A stretch of 64,000 nt of DNA from Deltaproteobacteria bacterium (GTDB lineage: Bacteria; Myxococcota_A; Polyangia; Polyangiales; Houyiibacteriaceae): assembly GCA_017644045.1 (NCBI GenBank), contig JAEPMI010000005.1, positions 1 to 64,000 of the forward strand, given 5' to 3'. A program made the translations under genes and the position numbers. This document shows positions 25,888 to 35,177 of this stretch, in pieces. Positions within the stretch are counted from its first letter, which is position 1. Every line of letters starts with the position of its first letter. Under the pieces are notes generated by a model. That model saw only the letters and a list, made by a program, of their open reading frames with translations. It did not search any database and had not been told where the DNA came from.

Positions 25888-28026
25888 TCAATTCAGGGAC
25901 TGGAGGTAGCGCTCGAGGGTGGTGAGCTCGGGGTCGCTCAGGGTGCTGGTGGTGCCGTGTTGGTCGGCGGGGTTCTTGGTGGTGAGGACGTCGCGGAGGG
26001 TGTCGGCGCTGCCGTCGTGGAGGTAGGGGGCGGTGCGCCAGAGTGCGCGGAGGCTGGGCGTGTCGATGGCGGTGAGCTCGGCGCCGAGGCGCTGGCCGCT
26101 GGCTTCGGTGATGGTGCCGACGTCGTGGGCCAGGCCATCGGTGAAGGCGGCGCCCGTGTGGCAAGCCGCGCAGCCGGCGCTGGTGAAGAGGGCTTCGCCC
26201 TCGGTGCGCTCGGTGTCGTCGAGCTCGACCGGTGATTCGCCGGTGTCGGTGAGGGAGGCGACGTACGCGGCGAGGGCGTCGAGCTCTTCGCTGCGGCCGG
26301 CCTTGGGCGCGCCGAGTGGATCCATGCTGGCAGTCCAGTCGCTCTCGGAGAGGAAGCCGGTGCCGCCCTGGTGCAGGCGGATGTCGTTCTCGAAGTCCTG
26401 GACCTCGTCGAAGTTCCCACTCCAGTGCAGCGGGAAGTGCTGCGCGCTTCCTTCGAGCGCGATGGTGTTGCGGAGACCTTCGCCGCGCTGGGTGAAGTCG
26501 TACACGAGGTTGTCGCCCTCCCCGTCCAGGTGGCAGCTCGCGCAGCTCAGGTAGCTGGTGCGGCTCATGCGCGGGTCGACGGAGCTGGCGAAGATCTGTT
26601 TGCCGCGGAGCACCTCCGGGTCGAGCGGTTCGTCGTCGATGGTGTCGATCGCCGCGAGGAGCGACGGCTCCACGCTCAGGTCGGTGACGTCGTAGACGCG
26701 CACGCTCCGCTCGAGCTCGGCCCAGACGAAGAGGTGCTCGCCGGCCTCGTCGAGCACCAGGCCCCGCGGGCCGATGCCGGCGCCCGCGATCGAGCCGACC
26801 ACGTCGAAGCTGAAGGCGTCGACCGCCAGGATCTGCCGCGCGCCGTACATGGCGATGTAGAGGACGTCGCCGATCGCCGTCGGGACGAGCGCGGAGGCGT
26901 AGTCGAGGTCGTCGAAGCTGTGGCGCACGCTCTCGACGATGGCGCCCTCCTCGGCGAAGACCTCGGCGAGCGCGGCTCGGGCAGTGGTCTGCGAGCTGAG
27001 CTCGGTGCCGGTCTGGTGGGTGCCGGTGACGTTGTTGGCCTTGAGCGCCGGCGCGATCGCCCGGAGACCGCCGGGCGTGAAGACGAGCGTGTCGAGGAAG
27101 CTGAGCACGCCGGAGTTGTCCGTGTCGCTGTCGAGATCGCGCTGCACCGGGAGCAGCCCGTCGGGAAGCGGGACCGGGTCGCTGGGATCGGCGAGGTCGA
27201 GACCGTAGAGGGTCGAGCCGCTCGGTCCGGCGCGCCAGCGAGACGCCAGGAGCATTCCCTGGTCGTTCATCGTGAGCGCGCGAACGTCGTCGCCGATCGC
27301 GAGGGTGCGGGTGAGCACGGGCGCGTCGGGGTCGGCGACGCTCACCTCCGCGATCGCGCCCAGGTCTTGCAGCGAGACGTAGAGGCGCGTTCCGTCGCGG
27401 GGGTCGGCGACGACGGCGAAGGGCCGGCTGCCGATCGGCAGCGACAGCTCGGCCCGGAGCGCGCCGGTCGCTCGATCGTGAACGGCGAGCGCCCCGCCCT
27501 GACACGCCACGGCCACCGAGCCCTCGGCGACCGCGAGGGTTCGCGGTCGCTCGCACGTGTCGACGAGCGCCACCCGCTCGAGCGTCGATGCGTCGATGAG
27601 CGCAACGCTGTCGGCATCGGGTGTCACGACCCACACCCGGTCACCGTCGCGGACAATCGGGGCAGAGGCCGTCGGTCGCCGAGCGGCGGGCTCGAAGACG
27701 ACCCGGAGCGTTCGCGATGCGTCCTCGGTCTCCGAGACCGCGGAGACCACGAAGCCACCCGGGTACCCATAGGTGTGGCAGGCCTCGGCGCCGCCCTCGG
27801 TGCGGTCCCCATCGCCCCAGATGAAGGTCACGTCCTGCGCCGGGACGACGGTGAAGCAGACCTCGACGTCCACGAACGCCACGTCGGGGCCTCGCAGCTG
27901 AAGCCGCAGGGGGCCGCCATCGAGCGGCCCGGCGTCGACCCCGCCGTCCATCGGCGCGTGGTCGTCGTCCCCGCACGCGAGGAGCAGAGCGAGCAGCGCC
28001 AGGAGCGAACGCGGAGCCGCGCTCAT
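25888..28026 (-). CDS. Beta-propeller/di-heme cytochrome c peroxidase-like lipoprotein
   Basis: A 712-residue lipoprotein (lipobox LLAC-GDDD). A PKD-like domain (about 40-110) leads to a YVTN/surface-type beta-propeller (about 115-450, with DADSVALIDASTLERVALV). The C-terminal part carries two heme c motifs, CASCH and CAACH, in a MauG/CcpA-like di-heme fold (LRNTIALEGSAQHFPLHW, then LRALWRTAPYLHDGSADTL). It would reduce peroxide or oxidise an external partner outside the inner membrane. It is followed one base later by the LVIVD-type gene's stop, so the two form one unit. Confidence 0.88.
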   Translation of the reverse strand: MSAAPRSLLALLALLLACGDDDHAPMDGGVDAGPLDGGPLRLQLRGPDVAFVDVEVCFTVVPAQDVTFIWGDGDRTEGGAEACHTYGYPGGFVVSAVSETEDASRTLRVVFEPAARRPTASAPIVRDGDRVWVVTPDADSVALIDASTLERVALVDTCERPRTLAVAEGSVAVACQGGALAVHDRATGALRAELSLPIGSRPFAVVADPRDGTRLYVSLQDLGAIAEVSVADPDAPVLTRTLAIGDDVRALTMNDQGMLLASRWRAGPSGSTLYGLDLADPSDPVPLPDGLLPVQRDLDSDTDNSGVLSFLDTLVFTPGGLRAIAPALKANNVTGTHQTGTELSSQTTARAALAEVFAEEGAIVESVRHSFDDLDYASALVPTAIGDVLYIAMYGARQILAVDAFSFDVVGSIAGAGIGPRGLVLDEAGEHLFVWAELERSVRVYDVTDLSVEPSLLAAIDTIDDEPLDPEVLRGKQIFASSVDPRMSRTSYLSCASCHLDGEGDNLVYDFTQRGEGLRNTIALEGSAQHFPLHWSGNFDEVQDFENDIRLHQGGTGFLSESDWTASMDPLGAPKAGRSEELDALAAYVASLTDTGESPVELDDTERTEGEALFTSAGCAACHTGAAFTDGLAHDVGTITEASGQRLGAELTAIDTPSLRALWRTAPYLHDGSADTLRDVLTTKNPADQHGTTSTLSDPELTTLERYLQSLN

Positions 28027-28027
28027 C

Positions 28028-29686
28028 TCACTCGCAGCTGGCGGTGGTGAAGGTCGCCTCGAAGGTCTCGGCGGTCGGGTTGCCGCTGGCGTCGATCACG
28101 CCGCCGGCAGGGACGACGAGGCGGTAGCTGGTGCCCGGCTTCAACGGACCGGCCGGCGCGAAGTTCACCGCGCCCTCCTGCCCGCTGTGCAGACCCGGGA
28201 GTGGACCGCCGACGGGATCACCGCGCTCGTCGAGCTCGAAGAGCTGGAACGACCCCTCGAAGACCGAGGCGAAGTCCACGGGCTCGTCGAAGGTCACGCC
28301 GACCCGAGCGCCGAGCGCGACGCGCTCCTGTCCGTCGCGCGGCACGACCATGTTCACCGCGGGTCCGTCGGTGTCGGGCTCGAGCTCCCATGGATAGACG
28401 TTCGAGGCCTCACCGGCGATGGCGTCGTCGTCGACGCTCGCGACGATCACGTTGCCCACCGGGACCATGGTGTCGAGGTCGCCGGTCATCTCGACCTGCC
28501 CGAGGAGCTCCGGCGAGCTCGGCTCGGAGATGTCGATCACCTCGCCGATCCCGCTGAGACCGACGAAGGCCTGGTCGTCCTTGATGAAGACGTAGCCGCC
28601 GTTCGCGAAGCGGTGCTCCGAGAGGTAGCTGCTGACCAGCGTGGGGCGGGAGAAATCCGAGATGTCGTAGGTGATCAGGCCCCCACCGATCACGTGGCGA
28701 GCGTAGAACGCGAGGTTGCCGCTCAGGTGGCTGAAGTAGCTGGCGCGAAGCACGGGCTCGCCGCGCGGCGTGAGCTCTCCGTCGGTGATCTTGAAGGAGC
28801 CCCCGGGAATCCGTCGTGGCGCGGCCGGGTCCGAGACGTCGAGGAGCGCGGTGCTGGCACCCTCGGTCGGGAAGGCGGCGAGCAGGGTACCGATGGCGTG
28901 GACGCCGCCGACGCGGAACGAAGGGTCGGGCACGTAGGTCTCGACGAGCTCCGGGTTCTCCGGGTCGCTCGCGTCGACGATGAAGATGCCGTTGCTCGAC
29001 GAGCCCACGTAGACGTAGGGCGCCTGCCAGAAGGTGCTCATCACCACGCGCGCGTAGGAGTCGGGATAGACGACTTCGGGCAGCGTCATGTCGGTGACCA
29101 TCACCGGCGCGCTGGGGTCGCTGACGTCCCAGAACATGATCCCGGTGAGCGAGGCCGTGACCATCCAGCGGCGACCGTCGATGGTCGTCACGCCCGCCGC
29201 GTGCGTCTCGCGCATCTGCTCCTCGACCGTGGTGCCGACCTCGGTGGGGTTGCAGGGGTCGTCGAAGGCGAAGACGCTCAAGCCGCCGACGCCACCCTCG
29301 TGGGCCCAGGGCATCCAGAGGTGCCCGTCGAGCATGAGCACGGTGTTGTGGTGGTCGCGGTCGCGGTCGCCGCCGTCGAGCGAGGCGCAGCGAGCGAGCC
29401 GCTGGTCTTCGGTGAAGGTCACGCTCGGACCGCCGGGACCGAGCAGCTCACCCCACCCGTCCGGCGCGGGCGCCGGGTCTTCGGAGGGTTCGACGGGATC
29501 GGCCATGCCGAGCAGGCCGCAGCCGGTCGGCGGCGGACCGAAGTCCGGCAGCATGTACATGTCGACCGGCGGCGGTCCGCCGTCTTCTTCGGTGCCGGCG
29601 TCGAAGCCGCCGTCCGGCTCGACGTCGTCGTCACCGCAGCCGAAGGCGAGCGCGAGGCACGCGAGGATCGCGAGGGGTCGTTGCAC
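28028..29686 (-). CDS. LVIVD-repeat/beta-propeller lipoprotein with Ig-like tail
   Basis: A 552-residue lipoprotein (ALAFGC-GDDD) with an Asp/Gly/Pro linker. Tandem repeats of the LVIVD type form a propeller (for example GIFIVDASDPENPELVETY and GLITYDISDFSRPTLVSSY). A C-terminal Big_5-like Ig domain follows (about 435-545, ALGARVGVTFDEPVDFASV). It precedes the di-heme lipoprotein in the same operon, so the two may form one extracellular complex. The start codon is GTG. Confidence 0.85.
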   Translation of the reverse strand: MQRPLAILACLALAFGCGDDDVEPDGGFDAGTEEDGGPPPVDMYMLPDFGPPPTGCGLLGMADPVEPSEDPAPAPDGWGELLGPGGPSVTFTEDQRLARCASLDGGDRDRDHHNTVLMLDGHLWMPWAHEGGVGGLSVFAFDDPCNPTEVGTTVEEQMRETHAAGVTTIDGRRWMVTASLTGIMFWDVSDPSAPVMVTDMTLPEVVYPDSYARVVMSTFWQAPYVYVGSSSNGIFIVDASDPENPELVETYVPDPSFRVGGVHAIGTLLAAFPTEGASTALLDVSDPAAPRRIPGGSFKITDGELTPRGEPVLRASYFSHLSGNLAFYARHVIGGGLITYDISDFSRPTLVSSYLSEHRFANGGYVFIKDDQAFVGLSGIGEVIDISEPSSPELLGQVEMTGDLDTMVPVGNVIVASVDDDAIAGEASNVYPWELEPDTDGPAVNMVVPRDGQERVALGARVGVTFDEPVDFASVFEGSFQLFELDERGDPVGGPLPGLHSGQEGAVNFAPAGPLKPGTSYRLVVPAGGVIDASGNPTAETFEATFTTASCE

Positions 29687-29738
29687 GGCGCCATCCTAAC
29701 GGCGGATGGCGCCGGCGGCCCCTACGACCCGTTCGCGC

Positions 29739-30878
29739 TCAGGCGTTGTCCGAGGCCGCGGACTCCGAGCCCTTCTCGGCCTTGCCCTTGCCCTTCCTGG
29801 GCGCCTTCCGGGCCTTCGGCTTCGTGCCGTGGTCTTCGAGGTTGCCCGCCTCGATGGCGCGAATCTCCTCGGAGACCTCTCGAAGGAAGTGTTGGCGCAC
29901 GTGGAAGGGCAGGAAACCGGCCTTGAAGCCGTTGAGGACGATGTGGCCGATCTCCTCGGCGCCCAGCTTCATCTGGGTGTGGGCGAGCCACAGCTCCTTG
30001 GAGACGGTGGTGTCGGTGATCAGGCGGTTGTCGGTGTTCACCGTCACCCGCAGGCCGAGGTCGTAGTAGAGCTTCATCGGGTGGCTCGCGAGGTCGCGGA
30101 CCGCGCCGGTCTGCACGTTCGACGACGGGCAGCACTCGAGCGTGATGCGGTGGTCGTTGACGTAGTGGAGCAGGTCGCCGTCCTCGCGGAGGCGGCAGCC
30201 GTGGCCGATGCGGTGGGCACCGCAGACGTGGATGGCCTGGTGGATCGACTCCGGGCCGTAGGCCTCACCGGCGTGAATGGTCACGCAGATGTTGTTGTCG
30301 CGGACGAGCTGGAAGGCCTCGAGGTGGTGCTTGGCCGGGTGGTCGTACTCGGCGCCGGCGAGGTCGAAGGCGATGACGCCGCGACCCTTGTAGGCGACGC
30401 AGAGCTGCGCCATCTCGAGCGAGAGCTGCGGCGAGATGTTGCGAATGCCGCAGACGATCACGTTCGAGTGGATGCCGAAGTCCTTCTGCGCGGCGCGTAG
30501 ACCGGCGAGGACAGCCTCGACCACCATCGTGAGCCGAAGGCCCTGGCGGGTGTGGAGCATCGGCGCGTAGCGGACCTCCATGTAGCGGACGTTCTCGGCC
30601 GCGGCGTCCTCGGCGAGCTCGTAAGCGGCTCGGTAGAGGGACTCCTCGGTCTGGAGGACCTTCAGAGTGATGTCGAAGGCCTTGAGGTACTCGACGAGGG
30701 AGCCGGTGTTCTCACCGAGGTGCATCGCCTTGCGCAGGCTGGCCTCGTCGTCACCGGGGAGCTCGATGCCGTCTTGCTCCGCGAGCTCGAGGATCGTGCT
30801 GAGTCGGAGCGAGCCATCGAGATGGACATGCAAGTCCGTCTTCGGAAGTCGCTCGAAGTAGCTGAGGGGAAGATTCAT
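29739..30878 (-). CDS. add: Adenosine deaminase
   Basis: A 379-residue purine salvage enzyme that turns adenosine into inosine and ammonia. Metal and active-site motifs are all present: HVHLDG (zinc His pair), HAGEAYGPESI (catalytic Glu), HRIGHGCRL, and NTDNRLI (zinc Asp). A basic Lys-rich tail of about 30 residues (KPKARKAPRKGKGKAEKG) is added after the enzyme fold. The -10 box lies 6 bases before the ATG, so the mRNA may be leaderless. Confidence 0.96.
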   Translation of the reverse strand: MNLPLSYFERLPKTDLHVHLDGSLRLSTILELAEQDGIELPGDDEASLRKAMHLGENTGSLVEYLKAFDITLKVLQTEESLYRAAYELAEDAAAENVRYMEVRYAPMLHTRQGLRLTMVVEAVLAGLRAAQKDFGIHSNVIVCGIRNISPQLSLEMAQLCVAYKGRGVIAFDLAGAEYDHPAKHHLEAFQLVRDNNICVTIHAGEAYGPESIHQAIHVCGAHRIGHGCRLREDGDLLHYVNDHRITLECCPSSNVQTGAVRDLASHPMKLYYDLGLRVTVNTDNRLITDTTVSKELWLAHTQMKLGAEEIGHIVLNGFKAGFLPFHVRQHFLREVSEEIRAIEAGNLEDHGTKPKARKAPRKGKGKAEKGSESAASDNA

Positions 30879-30884
30879 CTAGGA

Positions 30885-30912
30885 ACGCTAGCAGGGAGGC
30901 TCGTTCGATCAA
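30885..30912 (-). promoter_or_regulatory. Promoter of add, possibly giving a leaderless mRNA
   Basis: On the minus strand TTGATC (30907-30912), 16 bases, TAGCGT (30885-30890), then 6 bases (TCCTAG) to the ATG. The usual start distance puts +1 on the A of the start codon. No Shine-Dalgarno lies before this ATG. Confidence 0.45.
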
Positions 30913-31019
30913 GGAGCGACTTTCCGGCGGCAGCACTCGAGGCGCGCGAACGCCTTGCGCCCAGGGCCGAAAGGCGGTCTCTTTCCGCACGCGCCCGCCC
31001 GGGCGATGGAGGGACCGTC

Positions 31020-31799
31020 ATGAATCAGGCTCAGGAGAAACCGCCCGCAGGGATCTACGTGGTCGGCATCGGAGTGCTCCTCGTGGGACTCCTCAGCTTC
31101 TGCTGCTCCGCGTTTGCCATCTTCGGCTCGTCGCAGAACCAGGAAGAGCAGCTCCGCAACAACCCCTTCGTCGACCAGCGCATGGTCGAGGCGATCATCG
31201 AGGCGCAGGAGACCACCCAGATCCCGATCATGATCGGGGCGGTGATCAGCGTCCTCGTCGGCCTGACGCTGCTCATCTTCAGCGCGTTCACGCTGGCCCG
31301 GAAGCCGCTCGGCGCGCAGATGCCCATCGTGCTCTTCGTGGCGACCGGCTGGACGGTCATCGACACCGGTCTGACGCTCTGGGCGCAGATGGTCCAGATG
31401 GACGCGATGAAGCCGATGCTCGAGTCCGGTGGGGCCGAAGCGGCCGCCGTCCAAGCCGGGATGGGCTTCGGGATCGGCTTCGCGGTCTGCCTCTACGGTG
31501 GCTGGGCGCTGGTGAAGATCGGGCTCTTCATCGGCGGTGCGATCTATCTGCGCAAGCCCAACGTCCAGGCGCACTTCACCGGCGGTCCGGTCTACGGGGG
31601 CGGCGGTGGCTACGGCGGACCGCCTCCGGGCGGCGGCTACGGCGGCGGCGGCTACGGCGGTGGCGGTTATGGCGCGCCTCCCTCGAGCCAGGGCGGCGGC
31701 TACGGTGGACCGCCCCCCGGTGGCCAGGGCCCGCAGGGTGGCGGTGGCTTCGGCGGCCCGCCCGGAGGCGGCGGCTACGGCGGACCCCCGAACGGATGA
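31020..31799 (+). CDS. Four-span membrane protein with Gly/Pro/Tyr-rich tail
   Basis: A 259-residue inner-membrane protein. Spans at about 12-35 (YVVGIGVLLVGLLSFCCSAF), 70-92, 100-120 and 145-172 are followed by a cytoplasmic tail of GGYGGPPPGG-type repeats (about 185-259). Such low-complexity tails occur in many myxobacterial and Sandaracinus-like proteins. No catalytic motif seen. The ribosome site is ggaggga. Its stop overlaps the amidase start by four bases (ATGA). Confidence 0.7.
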   Translation: MNQAQEKPPAGIYVVGIGVLLVGLLSFCCSAFAIFGSSQNQEEQLRNNPFVDQRMVEAIIEAQETTQIPIMIGAVISVLVGLTLLIFSAFTLARKPLGAQMPIVLFVATGWTVIDTGLTLWAQMVQMDAMKPMLESGGAEAAAVQAGMGFGIGFAVCLYGGWALVKIGLFIGGAIYLRKPNVQAHFTGGPVYGGGGGYGGPPPGGGYGGGGYGGGGYGAPPSSQGGGYGGPPPGGQGPQGGGGFGGPPGGGGYGGPPNG

Positions 31800-33244
31800 G
31801 CCTCAGCCCGGCCTACCTCCGGACGCTCTCGGCGCGGCGGCTCGCCGGGCTGATCCGCGATGGCGTGGTCACGAGCCGCTCCGTCGTGGACGCGCACATC
31901 GCGCACGCCCAGGCGGTGAACCCGACGCTGAACGCCATCGTCGAGGAGCGCTTCGAGCAAGCCCGAGAAGAGGCCGAGCGCGCTGACGCCACGACCCCCT
32001 CCGGTCCACTCCACGGGGTCCCGTGCACCATCAAGGAGTCCTTCGCGCTCGAGGGCATGCCCTGGTCCGCGGGCCTGACGCGCCGACGGCAGGTGCGCGC
32101 GACCGAGGACGCGGTCACGGTCCGCCGACTGCGGGAGGCCGGCGCGATCCCGCTCGGAGTCACCAACGTCTCCGAGGCCTGCATGTGGCTCGAGTCGAAC
32201 AACCGGGTCTACGGCCGGAGCTCGAACCCCTACGACCCGAGCCGCATCGTCGGCGGCAGCTCCGGCGGCGAGGGCGCGATCGTCGCGTCGGGCGCCTCGC
32301 CCTTTGGACTGGGGTCCGACGTCGGCGGGTCGATCCGGCTGCCGGCGTTCTTCAACGGCGTCTTCGGCCACAAGTGCTCGAGCGGGCTGATCCCCAACGC
32401 CGGCCAGCACCCGGCGCCGGACGACGGCGGCCAACCGCTCCTCTCGACCGGGCCCATCTGCCGCCGCGCCGAGGACCTCGCGTTGCTGGTGGACATCCTG
32501 CGCGGCCCGGCCGACGAGTGCGCGAGCTGCCGCGAGATGCCCTTCGGCGATCCGAGCGCGGTGCGCATCGACGAGCTCGTCGTCTTCGACGTCCCGGACG
32601 ACGGCGTCACACCGGTGCATCCGGCGCTGCGCGCGGCCCAAGCCAAGGTGGCCGACGCGCTTCGCGACGGCGGCGCCGACGTGCGCCGCGTCCGTCTCCC
32701 GGCGCTCGAGCACGGCATCGAGATCTGGTCCGCCGCGATGAGCGATGGCAACACCGGCAAGAGCTTCTCCGAGGTCCTCGGCGAGGGCGAACCGATCCCG
32801 GTCGCGCGCGAGCTCTTCCGTTGGGCGTTCGGTCGCTCGGACCACACCATTCCAGCGCTCGGGCTCGCCGTGCTCGAGAAGGTCGCCGACGCGATGCCGG
32901 GCCGCGTGGCCCAGATGCGCGAGCTCGGCCGCGAGCTCCGCGAAGAGCTGACCGAGCTGCTCGGCGATCGCGGCGTGCTCCTCTACCCGACCTACGCCGA
33001 GCCCGCGCCGAAGCACGGCATGCCGATGCTCCCGCCGACGCGCTGGGCCTACACCGCGTTGCTCAACGCGATGGAGGTGCCGTCGACGCAGATCCCGCTC
33101 GGCCTCGACTCGCGCGGCATCCCGCTCGGGCTGCAGGTCGCGGCCGCCCACGGTGGCGACGACCGCACGATCGCCGTGGCGCTCGAGCTCGAGCGTCGCT
33201 TCGGTGGCTGGGTGCTACCGCGACGGCTGCGCACCGCGAGCTGA
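31796..33244 (+). CDS. Amidase-signature family hydrolase
   Basis: A 482-residue serine amidase. The Ser-cisSer-Lys triad is visible: Lys in CTIKESFALEG, cis-Ser in GGSSGGEGA, and nucleophile Ser in SDVGGSIRLPA. It resembles fatty-acid amide hydrolase (FAAH2-like) and other stand-alone amidases more than GatA, since no GatB/C genes are near. It is translationally coupled to the four-span membrane protein. Substrate unknown. Confidence 0.93.
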   Translation: MSLSPAYLRTLSARRLAGLIRDGVVTSRSVVDAHIAHAQAVNPTLNAIVEERFEQAREEAERADATTPSGPLHGVPCTIKESFALEGMPWSAGLTRRRQVRATEDAVTVRRLREAGAIPLGVTNVSEACMWLESNNRVYGRSSNPYDPSRIVGGSSGGEGAIVASGASPFGLGSDVGGSIRLPAFFNGVFGHKCSSGLIPNAGQHPAPDDGGQPLLSTGPICRRAEDLALLVDILRGPADECASCREMPFGDPSAVRIDELVVFDVPDDGVTPVHPALRAAQAKVADALRDGGADVRRVRLPALEHGIEIWSAAMSDGNTGKSFSEVLGEGEPIPVARELFRWAFGRSDHTIPALGLAVLEKVADAMPGRVAQMRELGRELREELTELLGDRGVLLYPTYAEPAPKHGMPMLPPTRWAYTALLNAMEVPSTQIPLGLDSRGIPLGLQVAAAHGGDDRTIAVALELERRFGGWVLPRRLRTAS

Positions 33245-33255
33245 GTGCTGGTGCC

Positions 33256-35115
33256 TCAGTCTTCCATCGCGCGATCGCGAAGAACGACGAATCCGCCGTG
33301 GGCCCAGTCGGCGAAGATCTCGAGGTTCGTGTATCCGGCGGTGTTCCGGAAGGTCGCTCCGTCGAGCGTCCACACGTCGCGCACCTCCTCGTGGTCGCGC
33401 TCGCCGACGACCAGACCGTGCTCCCGCTCCCAGGCGTCCGCCATGCCATCTCGATCGCTGTCCTCGTAGGGGGCGTCTGCGGCGGGGAGCGACGGCATCA
33501 CGAACTCCGTCTCGTCACGTAGGTAGGCGTCGTCGGTGCCCGCGATCGCGTCGTCGAGGTATCCCTGCGTGAGCGGCAGGACGTAGCGCTGGCGCACCCC
33601 GTCGGCATCGACCACGTGGCGCGCACCGACGTGCCCGCCGACGACGTTGTACTCGTAGGCGCGCTGAGCGGTCCGCGGTTCGATGTCGACGCCGAGCGGG
33701 TGAGGCGTGGCCACGAAGAAGGTCGCCGGGAGTGCCTCCCCCGCCACGTAGCCGGCCGAGCTGATGTGGTGAGACCAGAGGACCCGGTTGTCCGCGTCGG
33801 GGTCTTCGAAGAAGCCCGTCATGATGTTCCCCGCCGTGTAGTACTGCGGCGGCGGGTTCCACAGCGGGCTGTCGTTCTCCTGGTGGGCGTTCCAGGCCTT
33901 GCGAGGCATGGAGCTCGTGCGGGGCCCGCTGCGGTAGTAGTTGGCGATGTCGTTGTGCCGCGCCTGGAACTTGTGCGACTCGGTCCGCCGATTCCAGTTG
34001 TAGGCGAACTGGTTGATCACCTCGAAGCGGTCGGTCTCGAGTCCCTGGGTGTTCGGGAAGCGGTGGCTGAGGTGAACGTAGGCGTTGTCGTGCGCGCTCA
34101 GCAGGCGCGCACCGGCGTTGTCGGTGTCGGCGGCGAAGATGCTGCCGACGCTGTGATCGGGGTGCCCTTCGAACGCCACGTTCCGCTGGGCGAGCAGACG
34201 CTCGAAGCGCCGAACGGTGTAGGCCTCGTCGCCGCCCCAGCCAAAGGTGTTGTCCGCGAGCGCGACATGCGTGGCGCCATTGCCCGAGAAGGCATCCGTC
34301 GCACCCGCCACCACGTCCGAGCCGCCCAAGAAGGTCATGCCGCGAATGATCCAGCGCCCACCGCGGAGCGTGAACGCGCCTCCGTAGAAGACCACGCCGG
34401 GAGCCGGGGCGGTCGCACCGAGGATCGTCTTGCGTGCCGCGTCCTGCGTGAAGGTGTAGCTCGACCCGCTGCCGACGCTGGCGACACCGGCGGTGCGGAA
34501 GACGATGACTCCCGGGTCGGGGTGCTCGAGCGCGTAGCGGAAGGTGCCCGAGTGGGTGTCGGTCGCCTCGTCGTACGACCCCTCGTTCCGGTTCGCGAGG
34601 TCGGTCACGAAGAAGATCGTTCCGCCGCGACCGCCCTCGATGTCCTCGACCCCGAGGCCGGCCGCGCTCGGGAAGGCCTTTCGGCTCGTGAGCTCGATCG
34701 CGTCGTCGACCCCGCCGTCCGGGACGCCCATGTCGGTGGCGACTCGATCACAGATGCACAGGTCGGAGCCATGCCCCGTGGGTGCGCATCCGAGCGAAGT
34801 CCCGTTGTGCTCGCAACCGATCCCCGGGGTATCGAGCGCATCGACGCACGTTCGACCGATCGCCGCGCAGACCGCAGCGCACCCTTCCCCGTCCTCGAAC
34901 GCGACGGTGCAGCGGTCACCGTCGTCGGCGCAGACCTCCCACCCCTCGTCGGCAGCCGCGCTGCACGCGGGGAGCGGTGGACCGGAGTCCCTGCCGGCGT
35001 CGGACGCAGCGTCGACGGGCATCTCCATGTCCGAGAGGTCGTCGGTGCCCGATCCGTCGTCGTCCGAGCACGCCACGAGACCGAGGAGAACGAAGAGTGG
35101 AGCGTAGCGGGCCAT
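33256..35115 (-). CDS. Pectate-lyase-like (right-handed beta-helix) lipoprotein
   Basis: A 619-residue lipoprotein (MARYAPLFVLLGLVAC-SDDD) with a Cys-rich EGF-like region (about 50-125), then a parallel beta-helix of the pectate-lyase/PL1 kind (about 150-400). Motifs GRGGTIFFVTDLANRNEG, GGRWIIRGMTFLGGSDVV and HDNAYVHLSHRFP fit this. The C-terminal part contains a calcium-binding EDSDRDGMADAWE (thrombospondin-3-like). It may degrade or bind a plant or self-made polysaccharide. ATG 35115 gives the signal peptide; the frame extends further upstream. Confidence 0.85.
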   Translation of the reverse strand: MARYAPLFVLLGLVACSDDDGSGTDDLSDMEMPVDAASDAGRDSGPPLPACSAAADEGWEVCADDGDRCTVAFEDGEGCAAVCAAIGRTCVDALDTPGIGCEHNGTSLGCAPTGHGSDLCICDRVATDMGVPDGGVDDAIELTSRKAFPSAAGLGVEDIEGGRGGTIFFVTDLANRNEGSYDEATDTHSGTFRYALEHPDPGVIVFRTAGVASVGSGSSYTFTQDAARKTILGATAPAPGVVFYGGAFTLRGGRWIIRGMTFLGGSDVVAGATDAFSGNGATHVALADNTFGWGGDEAYTVRRFERLLAQRNVAFEGHPDHSVGSIFAADTDNAGARLLSAHDNAYVHLSHRFPNTQGLETDRFEVINQFAYNWNRRTESHKFQARHNDIANYYRSGPRTSSMPRKAWNAHQENDSPLWNPPPQYYTAGNIMTGFFEDPDADNRVLWSHHISSAGYVAGEALPATFFVATPHPLGVDIEPRTAQRAYEYNVVGGHVGARHVVDADGVRQRYVLPLTQGYLDDAIAGTDDAYLRDETEFVMPSLPAADAPYEDSDRDGMADAWEREHGLVVGERDHEEVRDVWTLDGATFRNTAGYTNLEIFADWAHGGFVVLRDRAMED

Positions 35116-35177
35116 GTTGGAGGGTCCGTCGACGCGGTCGCCGCGTCCAGCAATCAAACCGGTCACCGTATGGTCGA

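Noticed and set aside
24644-27634. A 996-codon open frame on the minus strand
   Set aside because: Antisense to the molybdopterin gene and out of frame with the di-heme lipoprotein; Arg/Pro-rich low complexity.
31585-31799. Repeated GGCGGCTACGGC units as a DNA repeat
   Set aside because: They encode a Gly/Tyr/Pro tail in frame; a protein low-complexity region, not a separate element.
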